Assembly (NCBI RefSeq): GCF_029542085.1 | Contig: NZ_CP107036.1 | Location: forward strand, 6,262,001-6,326,000 | Direction of reading: 5' to 3' | DNA length: 64,000 bases | DNA from: Sphingobacterium sp. ML3W | Lineage (GTDB): Bacteria; Bacteroidota; Bacteroidia; Sphingobacteriales; Sphingobacteriaceae | Shown here: piece by piece, positions 36,276 to 45,972 of the stretch | Layout of the letters: each line of letters starts with the position of its first letter | How positions within the stretch are numbered: the stretch's first letter is position 1 | Position numbers and translations under genes: made by a program | Notes under the pieces: generated by a model | What the model saw: only the letters and a program-made list of their open reading frames with translations | The model's database searches: none | What the model was told of the DNA's origin: nothing

Positions 36276-37100
36276 TTGGTGTTTTAAATTATTAACTTCA
36301 TTTAGTCAAAATATAAAGCCGATTGTAAAAGTCATTAATTAGATGAAATTTTCAAACTGTTATTTTTAAAACAAGAAAAAAAATGATTTAGTGGATTTTT
36401 TACTGATAAATATTTGGAAAAAGGCGGAAGATTGACTTGTTGTAAGTTCAATAATCCGAAGGTATAGTTTTACATCTAGTTGAAGTCATTCAATACGAAT
36501 TGATGATCACTGATCTGTATATTTTGTAACTGGGGCTAGTGTGGCTGATTATTATGCTTTGAGAATATTAAATCAAAGTAAGCAATATATTTTTGAAGGA
36601 TTTAGTAATATGCCCTTAGTAATTTGAATTATTAAAATGGATACAGCCTCATATCATCAAAAACTTTTAGCACATTATGCCAAATATTTACTCAGATGTC
36701 AGGTTACTTTTTGCTTTTTCTTGCGAAAAGGATTATTCTGTTAAGAAGCCAAAACAATTACCTTGAGCTGGTGATTGCGATGGAGCTTCGCATAGGTTCT
36801 GTTGGGGTTGTGTTCGTACCTTCTTCGGAAAGCCTTCGGAGTAGGCCAATTAAGTATTTTAGGTGGATCAATCCCTGACCGGTCTTTTCCTGTTCAGAGA
36901 TTGGTCAACATTTGGTCAGAGTTTGTGCAATATCTATTGATGATCCGAAGCAGGTACGAATCTGATCCGAATCAGACTCAAATTATATGTTTAATTCTGG
37001 TTTAGAAGTCACATCGGGAGATGTGGCTTTTTCCCGTCAAAGGGACCTTGTGTTTTATCGGGGCTTTTCTCTAAACATTTATCCGTAGCGTTATTTCCAA
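36276..37100. other. 825-bp gap with debris and a lone array terminator
   Basis: No convincing gene. The segment 36780-37000 is more GC-rich than its surroundings and contains imperfect inverted repeats (CCTTCTTCGGA/CCTTCGGAGTAGG; TCTGAT-CCGA-ATCAGA). A GNRA-capped array terminator and eroded R2 sequence follow at 37008-37090. It is probably a graveyard of former insertions. Confidence 0.5.
37008..37033 (+). terminator. Solo GNRA-capped array terminator
   Basis: GTCACATC-GGGA-GATGTGGC followed by CTTTTT. This is an array-type terminator without its gene, with a GGGA loop that no other copy uses. Confidence 0.65.
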
Positions 37101-38006
37101 TCAGAATGTTATGTTCATTCTTTTAAATCCAGCCTTGCCCCAATAGCTATATTTAATTTTTCCAGTTATTTGATTCTTAGCGATGCAACCTATATATCTG
37201 CTGTCAAGTGCATTATCCCTGCTGTCTCCCAAGACAAAAATGCTGTCTGCCGGAACAACGAAATCATTCATATTCATCATGCCATCGCTAAACTCTTCTT
37301 TACTTTTATAGATATGATGACTGTGTCCATTTGGAAATGTCTCTTCGAATTCAGCGAAGTTTATACCTTCTAAATTTCTGTCCGCAATAAATTTGGATTT
37401 ACATAGCTTGTGATTTATCGAGACAATATTTTCTTTAAGAGAGATTGTGTCTTTGGGGAGACCAACTATACGATACATAAATTGTTGACCATCATCCTTA
37501 GTAAAGGTAACCAGATCTCCAATTTTAGGCGTGTTTTTTTTGTAGGCTTTTGTATCTATTATAATCCAATCGCCTTCGAGAATCGTTGGGTTATTCGCTG
37601 TGGTTTGAGCAATGTAAGATTGTATACCTATCATTTCTTTCTTGTCAAACACAAATGTCATTGTAAAGATGAGGCTGGCGATCAATGCATAATAATACCA
37701 TCTGTTGTAAGTTTTCAGGACATAAAATTTTTGTCTTTTTGCATTCAGTATAGCATCCATTACTGTAAATAAAAGGAATGATATACCGATTGCCATAAAA
37801 ATACTCATTCCGGCAAAGGAGGTTATCCAGCGGGTTAGAGCAAAAATTACAGGGATTAGATAACTTAGGGCGAAAAAAAGAATACCTTTCTTTATCTGTC
37901 CATTATAGAGTTGCCCTAGGCCCGGAAAAAATAAAGAAAATAAACCTGCTTTAAAAGCATTTCTAGAATGCGATTGGGGTGCGTCAATTGTCGTTAGATC
38001 TTCCAT
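37101..38006 (-). CDS. Signal peptidase I homologue lacking the catalytic Ser and Lys
   Basis: A 301-residue S26-family membrane protein. The N-terminus has a TM2-like hairpin (GLFSLFFPGLGQLYNGQIKK) and three or four hydrophobic segments, followed by the extracytoplasmic S26 domain. Box E is intact (GDSRDNALDSR, 260-270). In box B the position of the nucleophile (three residues before the Pro-Thr) is Ala137 (TTANNPTILEGD). In box D the general-base Lys is replaced by Tyr178 (YRIVGLPKD). It therefore seems catalytically dead and may bind signal peptides or regulate the true enzyme. An 11-bp inverted repeat (38049-38074) lies just upstream of the start. Confidence 0.88.
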   Translation of the reverse strand: MEDLTTIDAPQSHSRNAFKAGLFSLFFPGLGQLYNGQIKKGILFFALSYLIPVIFALTRWITSFAGMSIFMAIGISFLLFTVMDAILNAKRQKFYVLKTYNRWYYYALIASLIFTMTFVFDKKEMIGIQSYIAQTTANNPTILEGDWIIIDTKAYKKNTPKIGDLVTFTKDDGQQFMYRIVGLPKDTISLKENIVSINHKLCKSKFIADRNLEGINFAEFEETFPNGHSHHIYKSKEEFSDGMMNMNDFVVPADSIFVLGDSRDNALDSRYIGCIAKNQITGKIKYSYWGKAGFKRMNITF

Positions 38007-38175
38007 AAAAGAATAGTAGGTATAATATAGCTACAGAGCGGTAATCGACTTCCTATATACCTATATATAGGAAGCCTTTCCCAACAATTAAAATTAGTCA
38101 TTTATTTTTGAATGTAGCTATATTGAAAACTTTATCAGTCGTCCTGTGTCAGATGCGTGCTATAAATTCATCCGG

Positions 38176-38302
38176 CTATTCCCGCCATTCACCGAGTTTT
38201 CCTGTCTGTTAGTCTAAAGCACGTAGGCCAGAGGCATATTGTGTTGTAGTTTTGAATCAACAAATAAGAACAACAGAACTAACAACATAAAATAAAGACA
38301 TT
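38176..38302 (+). promoter_or_regulatory. R1 block, copy D
   Basis: The palindrome is degenerate here (GCACGTAGGCCAGAGGC, 38219-38235), but the -7 box TAGTTTTG (38247-38254) is kept. Confidence 0.65.
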
Positions 38303-38749
38303 ATGAACTCATTAGTAAAAACATTAGCAGCAGCAGCCTTAATCGCAGTATCTACTTTCGCTATGGCAGCTGAAGGACCAGGCTCAAAATCAGCAAAAGT
38401 AAACGTTACCCTTTCAACCGCAGATTTCGCCCTTGAGCACTATGTTGCGGTAACGACCGAAGGTGAATCAGCAGGTGTAGAACAATTATTTGCTGAAGAT
38501 TTCAGCCAAAAAGTCCAAGCATCCAATGCACAAAACCATAGCCGTAGCGCTTTGATCAAATCTTTGAAAAAACAAAAAGGCGAGAAGCTAAACTGTAAAG
38601 TAACTACCGACATCATCGAAGAATCTGTAGACTATATGGTGGCCAAGGTGACCCTAAAATTTGAAGACTTCACCAAGACAGACCTTGTGACTTTGCTTCG
38701 TGAAGGTAATGACTGGAAAGTTTCAAGTTCTGTGAACGCATATAAATAA
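38303..38749 (+). CDS. 148-residue exported protein, family copy D
   Basis: Signal peptide with FAMAAEGPGSKSAK, helix 2 as ASNAQNHSRSALIKS, strand GEKLNCKVTTDIIEESVDYM, and the C-terminal type DWKVSSSVNAYK, which it shares with copy E. The downstream hairpin is also of the E type, so the 3' end of D and E is a common block. The degenerate operator-like palindrome upstream may mean altered control. Confidence 0.9.
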   Translation: MNSLVKTLAAAALIAVSTFAMAAEGPGSKSAKVNVTLSTADFALEHYVAVTTEGESAGVEQLFAEDFSQKVQASNAQNHSRSALIKSLKKQKGEKLNCKVTTDIIEESVDYMVAKVTLKFEDFTKTDLVTLLREGNDWKVSSSVNAYK

Positions 38750-38760
38750 TTTATCGAAGT

Positions 38761-38845
38761 TAGTTGTCAGCTCGGTTATACCGGAAGCTGACAACTAGTG
38801 AATCATATGTTTGTTTAAGGCCACGTCGTGAGATGTGGCTTTTTT
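38761..38845 (+). terminator. 3' hairpin and GNRA terminator of copy D
   Basis: TAGTTGTCAGCT and AGCTGACAACTA form a perfect 12-bp stem (38761-38797). The terminator (38820-38839) has a GTGA loop and a T run. The next 50 bp are a shortened R2 remnant (ACATCAGGCTC ... GTAGTTTTTATG). Confidence 0.8.
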
Positions 38846-38898
38846 ACATCAGGCTCTTTTCTCCTAAAGTTTCACTGCATCGTAGTTTTTATGCGGGT

Positions 38899-40578
38899 TT
38901 ATATAATTTCAAAATATTCGCTTGATTCGAAAACTTGGTTGTCAATCAATATTTTTATTTTTGTCTTTCCCTTTTTGTTGACTGTAGGAACCATAAATTC
39001 CATTTCTCCAAGTTTGACAGATATAGGGCTAACCTCAATACCTCCGATCCCGATTCTGTAATAATTTGTCTTTGCACCCCGCACTTTTAATTTGACAATA
39101 TCTCCAGGAGCTCCTTTGGTAGGATAGAAGCTATCTATACTCAATCCGTTTACTTTTATGACTTTACTATCAGCCTCAAAAAAAATGCCACCAGACTTTG
39201 CATAGCCTATTTTTACATTGTTATCGCCTTTTAAAAGGGTAAAAGGACATGGGAATACAAGTTCACCATTCTTGGGAAAGCCAAAATATACCTCGAAGTC
39301 ACCCAATTTTATAACATATTCTTGATTAGGTAGGAAATTCCCTTTTATACGTATCGGGTCTTCATAATAACCTGTTCCAGCGTCTACAGCAGTAATACGA
39401 AGGTTTTGAACGATCAATTCGTCATTGATTTTAAGATCGCCGTATACATTGCTATTGATGGCTATAGGATACTTTCCTTCTGGAATATCACCAATATGTA
39501 CCGGAATATCCTTTTCAAAATTAATCATAGCAAGATCTCCCTGATACTTTCCTACGGCTAATTTATAATTGCTATTGACCAGGTATTTGAAATAATCGAG
39601 TCCTTCAAGTTCTGTATGTCCAAAAGGGTGCACTATTTTATACTTCAGTGCTGCTGTTTTCATATCGGGAACCTCAAGATTCCATGTTTCTTTGAGGTAA
39701 ATTGTATCCTGCCCCCAGATGTAGCCTAATTTATAGGAATGTCCGTTAAGCGGGAGGTAAGGGGCATAATAATTATCTTCATAACGCAATACTTTGTCAC
39801 CTAAAATAATTTTGAAGTCGTGATATAAGTAATCTGATAGCCCAATGGCCTTCAACTTGATTGGATCTGTATAATAGTGTGTCCCCGGACTCGGCGGCAA
39901 TAACCGCGCTGCAATTTTAAAACTTAATAAATATTGCCGAACCTCCTGATAATTTATTTTTTTTGATAACACCACGCGAGCGTCGGCCCCATGGTATAGA
40001 TTTTTACTGGGCATCGTAAAAGTTAGCGATTCTTTCTCCTTGTCCAGTGTAAAAGGGATTTCATTGTTCTCACCGTTGTAGGCATCTCCGATAGAGAGTT
40101 TAAACAAATCATCTACCTGTTTAAATCTGCCTTTGATCGTGATGATATCACCGGGACTGGCATATTGTATTTTGGAGTTGTCTACCCAAATATCATTTAC
40201 TGAAAAAAATACAGGTCTTCCTTCGTATGTATTTTTATCAGTCTTTACATAAAAAATATATTGATAAATTTCACCGATTTTGAAAGTCGATTGGAGGTCA
40301 TAACTTATTATACCCACTTTTGCCTGTTTTCCTAAAGAGATTGTTCTGAAGGTTGTTTCTTCCCTTAATGCAATCTTAAAGCCATAGTCAAGTATCTGTT
40401 CATCATTTAGATAATGGATTTCGCCGTACAAAATGGCGTGATTGTTTCTGAGATCCCCAGCCTCTAGCGTACCTACTGTTATTGGTGTTTTATCGATTAC
40501 CTGTTCATCCTTCTTACATGAACCAAGAACGAAAAATAAAAGAATTATGCAAGTGAGTTTGATAATGTGCTGCTTCAT
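38899..40578 (-). CDS. IPT/TIG-type surface lipoprotein, operon gene 4
   Basis: 559 residues with lipobox LGSC. An N-terminal fibronectin-like sandwich (NHAILYGEIHYLNDEQILDY, YIFYVKTDKNTYEGRPVFF) is followed by repeated beta-sandwich units and an IPT/TIG-like end (IDSFYPTKGAPGDIVKLKVR). All four operon proteins have this plan and clearly arose by duplication. They are probably anchored on the cell surface and bind proteins or glycans. I cannot name a ligand. This is the last gene of the operon, 9 bp after gene 3. Confidence 0.82.
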   Translation of the reverse strand: MKQHIIKLTCIILLFFVLGSCKKDEQVIDKTPITVGTLEAGDLRNNHAILYGEIHYLNDEQILDYGFKIALREETTFRTISLGKQAKVGIISYDLQSTFKIGEIYQYIFYVKTDKNTYEGRPVFFSVNDIWVDNSKIQYASPGDIITIKGRFKQVDDLFKLSIGDAYNGENNEIPFTLDKEKESLTFTMPSKNLYHGADARVVLSKKINYQEVRQYLLSFKIAARLLPPSPGTHYYTDPIKLKAIGLSDYLYHDFKIILGDKVLRYEDNYYAPYLPLNGHSYKLGYIWGQDTIYLKETWNLEVPDMKTAALKYKIVHPFGHTELEGLDYFKYLVNSNYKLAVGKYQGDLAMINFEKDIPVHIGDIPEGKYPIAINSNVYGDLKINDELIVQNLRITAVDAGTGYYEDPIRIKGNFLPNQEYVIKLGDFEVYFGFPKNGELVFPCPFTLLKGDNNVKIGYAKSGGIFFEADSKVIKVNGLSIDSFYPTKGAPGDIVKLKVRGAKTNYYRIGIGGIEVSPISVKLGEMEFMVPTVNKKGKTKIKILIDNQVFESSEYFEII

Positions 40579-40587
40579 GGTCTTTGA

Positions 40588-42297
40588 TTATTGGATTTCT
40601 AACAATGTTTTTGCTTCAACTTTTCCATAGTTAGTATCCATCCATACCTTATATTTACCCGGTTTTATTCCTTGAGGAATGTTGATTATTCGTTCATTTT
40701 CATTTAAAGTATATGCATATACCTCTTGCCCCCCAATGTAAAATTTAAACTCATTGGACAAGCCTTTACCTTCTAAAATGATAGCGTATTCACTGGTGAT
40801 CTTGTGCGGACTGAAATCCGAAATAATAGGCATTTTTATTTCGATGGTTTTCTCTTCGGGGGCATAATACTTTTTGCTATCATAGTATCCATGGTAATAG
40901 GTCTTGATTTTATACTGGCCTGGTCTTAGCTGCGGTATTTTAAAGCTCACGAGATTATTTTTCAATTCACTGTTATATACCGCATTTCCGCCTGAAAATT
41001 CTAGGTTGTAACCTATTGTATTGTAAAAGTTTCCTGTTAGCTGGGCCGTATCTCCCGAAAAAAATATGTTTTGATTGATAGCGTCCCAATGTAATTTCTT
41101 CACCTCAACTTTCTTTTTGCTGGTGACAGTGGATAATCCACTTGTCAGGGTAATAGGATATTTTCCGTCCAGGAGATTGTTCGGGATAGTCAAATAGGTG
41201 CTGTTGCCGCTATTCCCGATAAATCCTATTGCAGCCGAATTGCCCACAAGTATTTTGGAGATTTCATCACCAAAATATTTATAAAAATCAATTCCTGTAG
41301 CCTCTATCATGCAGCCAGGATGGGTTAGTGTCGTTGCTAATGTGATATTGTCTGCTGAAGGTTGTTCGAGTAGGATTTCTTTATCGAAATAGATGCTATC
41401 GCGGCCATTGGCATATCCCAGTCGAAAAGATTCGCCTTTGAGGTTCGCTATTAGACGGAAAAATAGATTATTTGTAAAAGGGATGCGTTGGTCATCGATC
41501 AATAGGAATAAGTCATCCGCATAACCATATTGGGGTAAACCGATACCATTGATCTGAATCCCCTCATTAAAAGCGAAACTCTTTTTACTTGGTTCGGTGA
41601 TTTTAGCGACTATTTTTGTTTCGATCAGCTGTTTTGAACTTACATATTCACGTCCGTTAAGCGGTTTTTGAAGCGTAATAGCCAATTTGTTTCCATGGTA
41701 ATACCCACTTTTTGGCAGCGTTACAGCTAAAGTTGTTTTGTTATCTTTTAGCGTAAAAGCTAACCGTTGTTCGGTATTTCCGTTAGCAATTAAATAGTAA
41801 TTTTCTTTAAATTGCTTAAAGTTTCCTTTGAATAATACGGTCTCACCAAGATAAGTCAATACAAGTTTGTTGTCTGTGATGTTAATATTGTCGACATTGA
41901 AACGGACAGGCTGACTTTTGTAAAAACCTTTTGCAGTCTTGACATAGAATACATATTGATAGATTAAATCCAGATCAAAAGGTTCTTTTACGGTCAAAGT
42001 AAAGTCTACTGTTTTGCCGTTGATCAATTTTTGTTTGCCAGCGGAGATCTCCTGTAGGATGGTACTTCCGGATTGTTTAGTCTCGGATAAAATAAAGCCT
42101 ACATCCAAAATTTCTTCCTTATTTGAGGTTGTTATTTCACCATGCATGGTGACTTGGGAATCGGTCACTTCCGAAGGTGCTATAGCAACTACCGTCACTG
42201 GCGTGTTAATAACGACGACTTCCTCTGTTTTCTTACAGGCCGATAGCGCTGCAATTATGGAAACAGCAATTTGTATGCGTCGAATGGTTCTTTTCAT
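40588..42297 (-). CDS. IPT/TIG-type surface lipoprotein, operon gene 3
   Basis: 569 residues from the ATG at 42297, which gives a signal with lipobox LSAC and 10-bp spacing after gene 2; a longer frame upstream would overlap that gene. It repeats the plan of gene 4: SQVTMHGEITTSNKEEILDV, then YVFYVKTAKGFYKSQPVRFN, and at the end ISDFSPHKITSEYAIILEGK and FYIGGQEVYAY. The sandwich units between have similar lengths in all four proteins, but the sequences have diverged widely, so the duplications are old. Confidence 0.82.
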   Translation of the reverse strand: MKRTIRRIQIAVSIIAALSACKKTEEVVVINTPVTVVAIAPSEVTDSQVTMHGEITTSNKEEILDVGFILSETKQSGSTILQEISAGKQKLINGKTVDFTLTVKEPFDLDLIYQYVFYVKTAKGFYKSQPVRFNVDNINITDNKLVLTYLGETVLFKGNFKQFKENYYLIANGNTEQRLAFTLKDNKTTLAVTLPKSGYYHGNKLAITLQKPLNGREYVSSKQLIETKIVAKITEPSKKSFAFNEGIQINGIGLPQYGYADDLFLLIDDQRIPFTNNLFFRLIANLKGESFRLGYANGRDSIYFDKEILLEQPSADNITLATTLTHPGCMIEATGIDFYKYFGDEISKILVGNSAAIGFIGNSGNSTYLTIPNNLLDGKYPITLTSGLSTVTSKKKVEVKKLHWDAINQNIFFSGDTAQLTGNFYNTIGYNLEFSGGNAVYNSELKNNLVSFKIPQLRPGQYKIKTYYHGYYDSKKYYAPEEKTIEIKMPIISDFSPHKITSEYAIILEGKGLSNEFKFYIGGQEVYAYTLNENERIINIPQGIKPGKYKVWMDTNYGKVEAKTLLEIQ

Positions 42298-42307
42298 AAT
42301 AACTTTT

Positions 42308-44050
42308 CTATTGAACTTCGAAATAGTCTGGTGATAGTAGAATCGTATTTCCCCAGGCGGAGGCTGAAATACGCACTTTTCCTTTTGTCTGAAAAACCGG
42401 AATGGCAATGGTGACCTCGTCTATACTTTTTATGAGTGGGTACACTTGCGTATCGCCAACCCGGATCATATGAGCCAGGCCGATTCCTTTTCCCTTGAGC
42501 TGTACAACAGTTCCTGGCAGCCCAGTTTTTGGCGATAAACTGTCGAAAGTCATACCCAAACTTTTAAATGGCAATGCTTTCGGATGCATATACAGGCGCC
42601 ATCCGGTTTCCGTAAATTCGTTATACACAATATGGAGTGACTCACTTTCTTGAAAGAATGTCTGGACCTGAAATGTTAATTTACCATCCTCGCTACATAC
42701 CACTGGCATTTTAAAGAAATCGTCTCCATAAATCGTGTACTCAAATCCTTTGATGAAATTTCCAGTGAGCGTTAGGTAGTCACCCACATAGGCCTCACTT
42801 TTATCAATAGACGTCCAGTCAAACTTTTTGATCTGTATCGTTTTTGTACTTTCGATATTAAAAAATCCGTTGTCCAGACGTAATTTATATTGCCCTTCTG
42901 GAATATTCTTGATCGGTATCGAAATGGTTTCCGTGGGATAATCGCCATTTACCTCCATCTCATTAACCTGATATTTGCCGAAAAAATATTTTGTTTGGTA
43001 CATATCAAAGAATGAATAGAATGAAAAACCATTGACAATAGCGTGCGTATTGGGGTGCGCTACTGCATTGACAAAATATATATCTGCAGCATTGGGGGAC
43101 TGGATGATATAATCAGCGGAAAATAATACGGAGTCTCTGCCATTTTTATAGCCAATTTTAAAGCTTTTTCCCACTAGCCCTTTCAGGTCTTTGATAGCAA
43201 TTTCCCGTGTGTAAGGAATTGTAATGTTTCCTAAGATTATCTGAAAAGACTTGTCATTATTCCCAGAGTATGGTAAACAGGAACCATAGAATCGTATCAG
43301 GTCAGTAAAACCATAGGTCAGTATTGCAGGTGGAACGAGTTTACCTAGTAAACTGATTTGAACCAATTGTCTGTTGAAAGAACCATTTGCTGAATTTTTC
43401 TGTAGATCTATTGTTAGCTTTTTACCATGTTGGGAGCCTTCGACATCTGGGATTTTAAACGTTAGGCTCTTACCATCTGAGGCGATTTGATAGTCAATTT
43501 GTTGGGTTTTATCTAATCTACCATATAATTTATAGTTACCATCCAGCATTGAAAAGCGACCTTTGAGACGTACTTCTTCACCCGGCATTCCCAAGATCTC
43601 CGAGGGTGATTCTACCTGCATACCATCCATCTGAAATGAATTCAATGAGCCTTTGAAGAAGCCATTTTTAGTCTTGACATAAAAAGCGTAGGAATAGACT
43701 GTATTCATGTCAAAATTTTCTTCGGGTTTATACACGAAAACAACATCTTTATCGGTCATTTTCTTACCTGCCGGAATTTCCAGCTCAGGCCTGGCATATC
43801 CGTTATTATCTTTTATGCTCAATATAAAGCCATATTCTAGAATATTGGGAAGCATAGCCATTTCACCCACCGTTCCATGGAGCACGATAGACGATTCCGT
43901 CATTTTTTCAAAGCTTCCGGTGACTGCACTTATTTGGGTACTTACAGGAGGCTCTGTCTTATTTTCTTTCTTGCAGGCCGTCAAGACGCAGCATAATATT
44001 GCTATTAACTTCACAAATTTTGTTGTCCCCGCTTTAGCGTACATTTTCAT
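42308..44050 (-). CDS. IPT/TIG-type surface lipoprotein, operon gene 2
   Basis: 580 residues. Signal with CCVLTACKKE lipobox; N-terminal unit SSIVLHGTVGEMAMLPNILE and YAFYVKTKNGFFKGSLNSF; C-terminal IPT-like unit FDSLSPKTGLPGTVVQLKGK and MIRVGDTQVYPL. The shared phrase KNGRDSVLF, also seen as NGRDSIYF and NGRDTVIF in its neighbours, marks a common unit in the middle of the protein. It starts 11 bp after gene 1 ends. Confidence 0.82.
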   Translation of the reverse strand: MKMYAKAGTTKFVKLIAILCCVLTACKKENKTEPPVSTQISAVTGSFEKMTESSIVLHGTVGEMAMLPNILEYGFILSIKDNNGYARPELEIPAGKKMTDKDVVFVYKPEENFDMNTVYSYAFYVKTKNGFFKGSLNSFQMDGMQVESPSEILGMPGEEVRLKGRFSMLDGNYKLYGRLDKTQQIDYQIASDGKSLTFKIPDVEGSQHGKKLTIDLQKNSANGSFNRQLVQISLLGKLVPPAILTYGFTDLIRFYGSCLPYSGNNDKSFQIILGNITIPYTREIAIKDLKGLVGKSFKIGYKNGRDSVLFSADYIIQSPNAADIYFVNAVAHPNTHAIVNGFSFYSFFDMYQTKYFFGKYQVNEMEVNGDYPTETISIPIKNIPEGQYKLRLDNGFFNIESTKTIQIKKFDWTSIDKSEAYVGDYLTLTGNFIKGFEYTIYGDDFFKMPVVCSEDGKLTFQVQTFFQESESLHIVYNEFTETGWRLYMHPKALPFKSLGMTFDSLSPKTGLPGTVVQLKGKGIGLAHMIRVGDTQVYPLIKSIDEVTIAIPVFQTKGKVRISASAWGNTILLSPDYFEVQ

Positions 44051-44061
44051 AAATTTTTTGG

Positions 44062-45774
44062 TTATAATAATTCAAATGCCTCTTTACATTCAATCCAATC
44101 CGTTTTGTATTGTGCACTGATGCGCACCTTGCCTTTGAAGAAGACATCCCTGGGTATAAATACTTGGGGTTCGTCTATTGTTCCACCCACTGAGATCAAG
44201 CGGACGCCACCCATAAAAATCGCACAGTAGCCCAGTCCTTTTCCCTTTAATGTGATAACGTCGCCAGGCTTGCCCGATTTTTGATATAAATCATCAAAGA
44301 TAGGAGCGAGGACTTCCACTTGATGTTCGGTAGGGAATACATGCTGTTTACCATGATCATCATTGTACATCACCGTAATTTTTACTTTTCCAGGTTTAAT
44401 GTTTGGGATGTCGAGTATGGCATTACCATCGGCGATCTGCAAGCTCTCATCTCCCTGATCCCCTAGTCTTGCATAATAATGATCCCCCGCGATGAAATTA
44501 CCGGGAATTTTTATCTGTGCACCGTAATACCCTTTTGATGTGCTTGCTCCGCTTATTTTTAGGGACTTTACGACAATTTTTTCTTTACTTTCAAATCTGG
44601 CAAAAGGTCCCTCCATAATAAAAGGATAGCTTCCATCTGGTAGATCACTGATCGTTATTTTATCATCGCCGTTCCATGTTGCATAGTAACTGGCGCTTTT
44701 ACCACCTACACTCATCGTTGGCATAAAACTATAATTATATGGAATAATACCTGTGACAGGAATCGACCGCCCTGGATGAACAAAGGATCGACGGATAGTC
44801 AGATCTGTAGGTTTTGGGGTATTAAGAGTAATCTTCTTGTCGAAAATAACGGTATCCCGTCCGTTATAGTAACCGATTCTGTAGGCCATTTTGGGCTGAT
44901 CATAGATCATGTCACTCAGTAATAACTCTTGATAATAAGGGAATAGCTTATCACCAATGATGATAAAAAATGATGAAGCCCGATCGGGGGGGAGTCCCAC
45001 TCCCGACAGGCGCAGGTAATCATTGTAATTATAATTATATTGCGTTGGTGGGGTGAGTGTTCCCAATATGCTAACCGATGCGAGACCGATATCGCTATTT
45101 AAATTTGTTTGGCTTTGGATTGGATTTAAATAGAAACTGAGATTTACGCCATGACGATACCCACCTGGTACAGTAAATGTTATTTTCTTGTTTGTGGCGT
45201 CGATGTTATAATCTATTTCTATGGGGCTGTTGTAGTCGCAACGAAGCTTATAGTTTTCCTTTTTTACATCTTTGAAGTCACCGCTTACTGTGATTGTCTC
45301 CCCAGCGGTTGCTAATAAGCCGGTTTGATAGTCTATAAAAACATTTGATAACTGAAACCTGACGGTTTCACCATAATAGGTACTTTTGTCCGTTTCGATA
45401 TAAAATCTATATTCTCCCCGACCAGTTTCGAGGACTTCCGCTGGTGGTTCAATTTTCTTCAGTACCTTACCAATCTGAATGGTAGTTCCCAATGAATATT
45501 TTTTTTCTTCATTAGAGGTTCCAAAACCAGATTTCAATAAGAACCCATGATCCTTTATTTTTTCACTATTGAGATACAATACACGGCCCGCAAACACGAG
45601 ACTCTTCTTGTTGGCAGCATCAACGCCGATAGTTTCTAATTTTAGGGGTTGATTTTCTACTGGAGTAGCTTGTTCGCTCTTTTTGCAACTAAAACAAATC
45701 ATTAAAATTAAAAAAAAGAGACCAAGTGTTTTCCCTTGGGATTTATTCACCTTGCTAGGAGGAGTACTTTTCAT
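44062..45774 (-). CDS. IPT/TIG-type surface lipoprotein, operon gene 1
   Basis: 570 residues with lipobox CFSC after the hydrophobic GLFFLILMI. N-terminal unit SLVFAGRVLYLNSEKIKDHG and YRFYIETDKSTYYGETVRFQ; C-terminal unit FDDLYQKSGKPGDVITLKGK and CAIFMGGVRLISVGG. The promoter of the operon should lie in the short space upstream (45775-45840), back to back with the R1 block of copy E. Confidence 0.82.
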   Translation of the reverse strand: MKSTPPSKVNKSQGKTLGLFFLILMICFSCKKSEQATPVENQPLKLETIGVDAANKKSLVFAGRVLYLNSEKIKDHGFLLKSGFGTSNEEKKYSLGTTIQIGKVLKKIEPPAEVLETGRGEYRFYIETDKSTYYGETVRFQLSNVFIDYQTGLLATAGETITVSGDFKDVKKENYKLRCDYNSPIEIDYNIDATNKKITFTVPGGYRHGVNLSFYLNPIQSQTNLNSDIGLASVSILGTLTPPTQYNYNYNDYLRLSGVGLPPDRASSFFIIIGDKLFPYYQELLLSDMIYDQPKMAYRIGYYNGRDTVIFDKKITLNTPKPTDLTIRRSFVHPGRSIPVTGIIPYNYSFMPTMSVGGKSASYYATWNGDDKITISDLPDGSYPFIMEGPFARFESKEKIVVKSLKISGASTSKGYYGAQIKIPGNFIAGDHYYARLGDQGDESLQIADGNAILDIPNIKPGKVKITVMYNDDHGKQHVFPTEHQVEVLAPIFDDLYQKSGKPGDVITLKGKGLGYCAIFMGGVRLISVGGTIDEPQVFIPRDVFFKGKVRISAQYKTDWIECKEAFELL

Positions 45775-45839
45775 TTTTTTATTTGGCTAAATAAGTAGTC
45801 AAAGATATAATTATTTTTTTACCTACAGTATCTCATCTG

Positions 45840-45972
45840 CCCATTTCCACCATTCACCGAGTTTTCCTGTCCGTTGGTCTAAAGCCCATAGGCCAGGGGC
45901 ATATTGTGTCGTAGTTTTGAGTCAACAAATAAGAACAGATAAAAAAAACTAACACAATAAAGTAAAGACATT
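45840..45972 (+). promoter_or_regulatory. R1 block, copy E
   Basis: The palindrome variant GCCCATAGGCCAGGGGC is at 45884-45900 and the -7 box TAGTTTTG at 45912-45919. The leader matches that of copy C. Confidence 0.7.

Noticed and set aside
36696..37005. Short plus-strand frames (for example FGVGQLSILGGSIPDRSF)
   Set aside because: They lack family resemblance and starts with a leader, and they lie in a region of inverted repeats and array debris.
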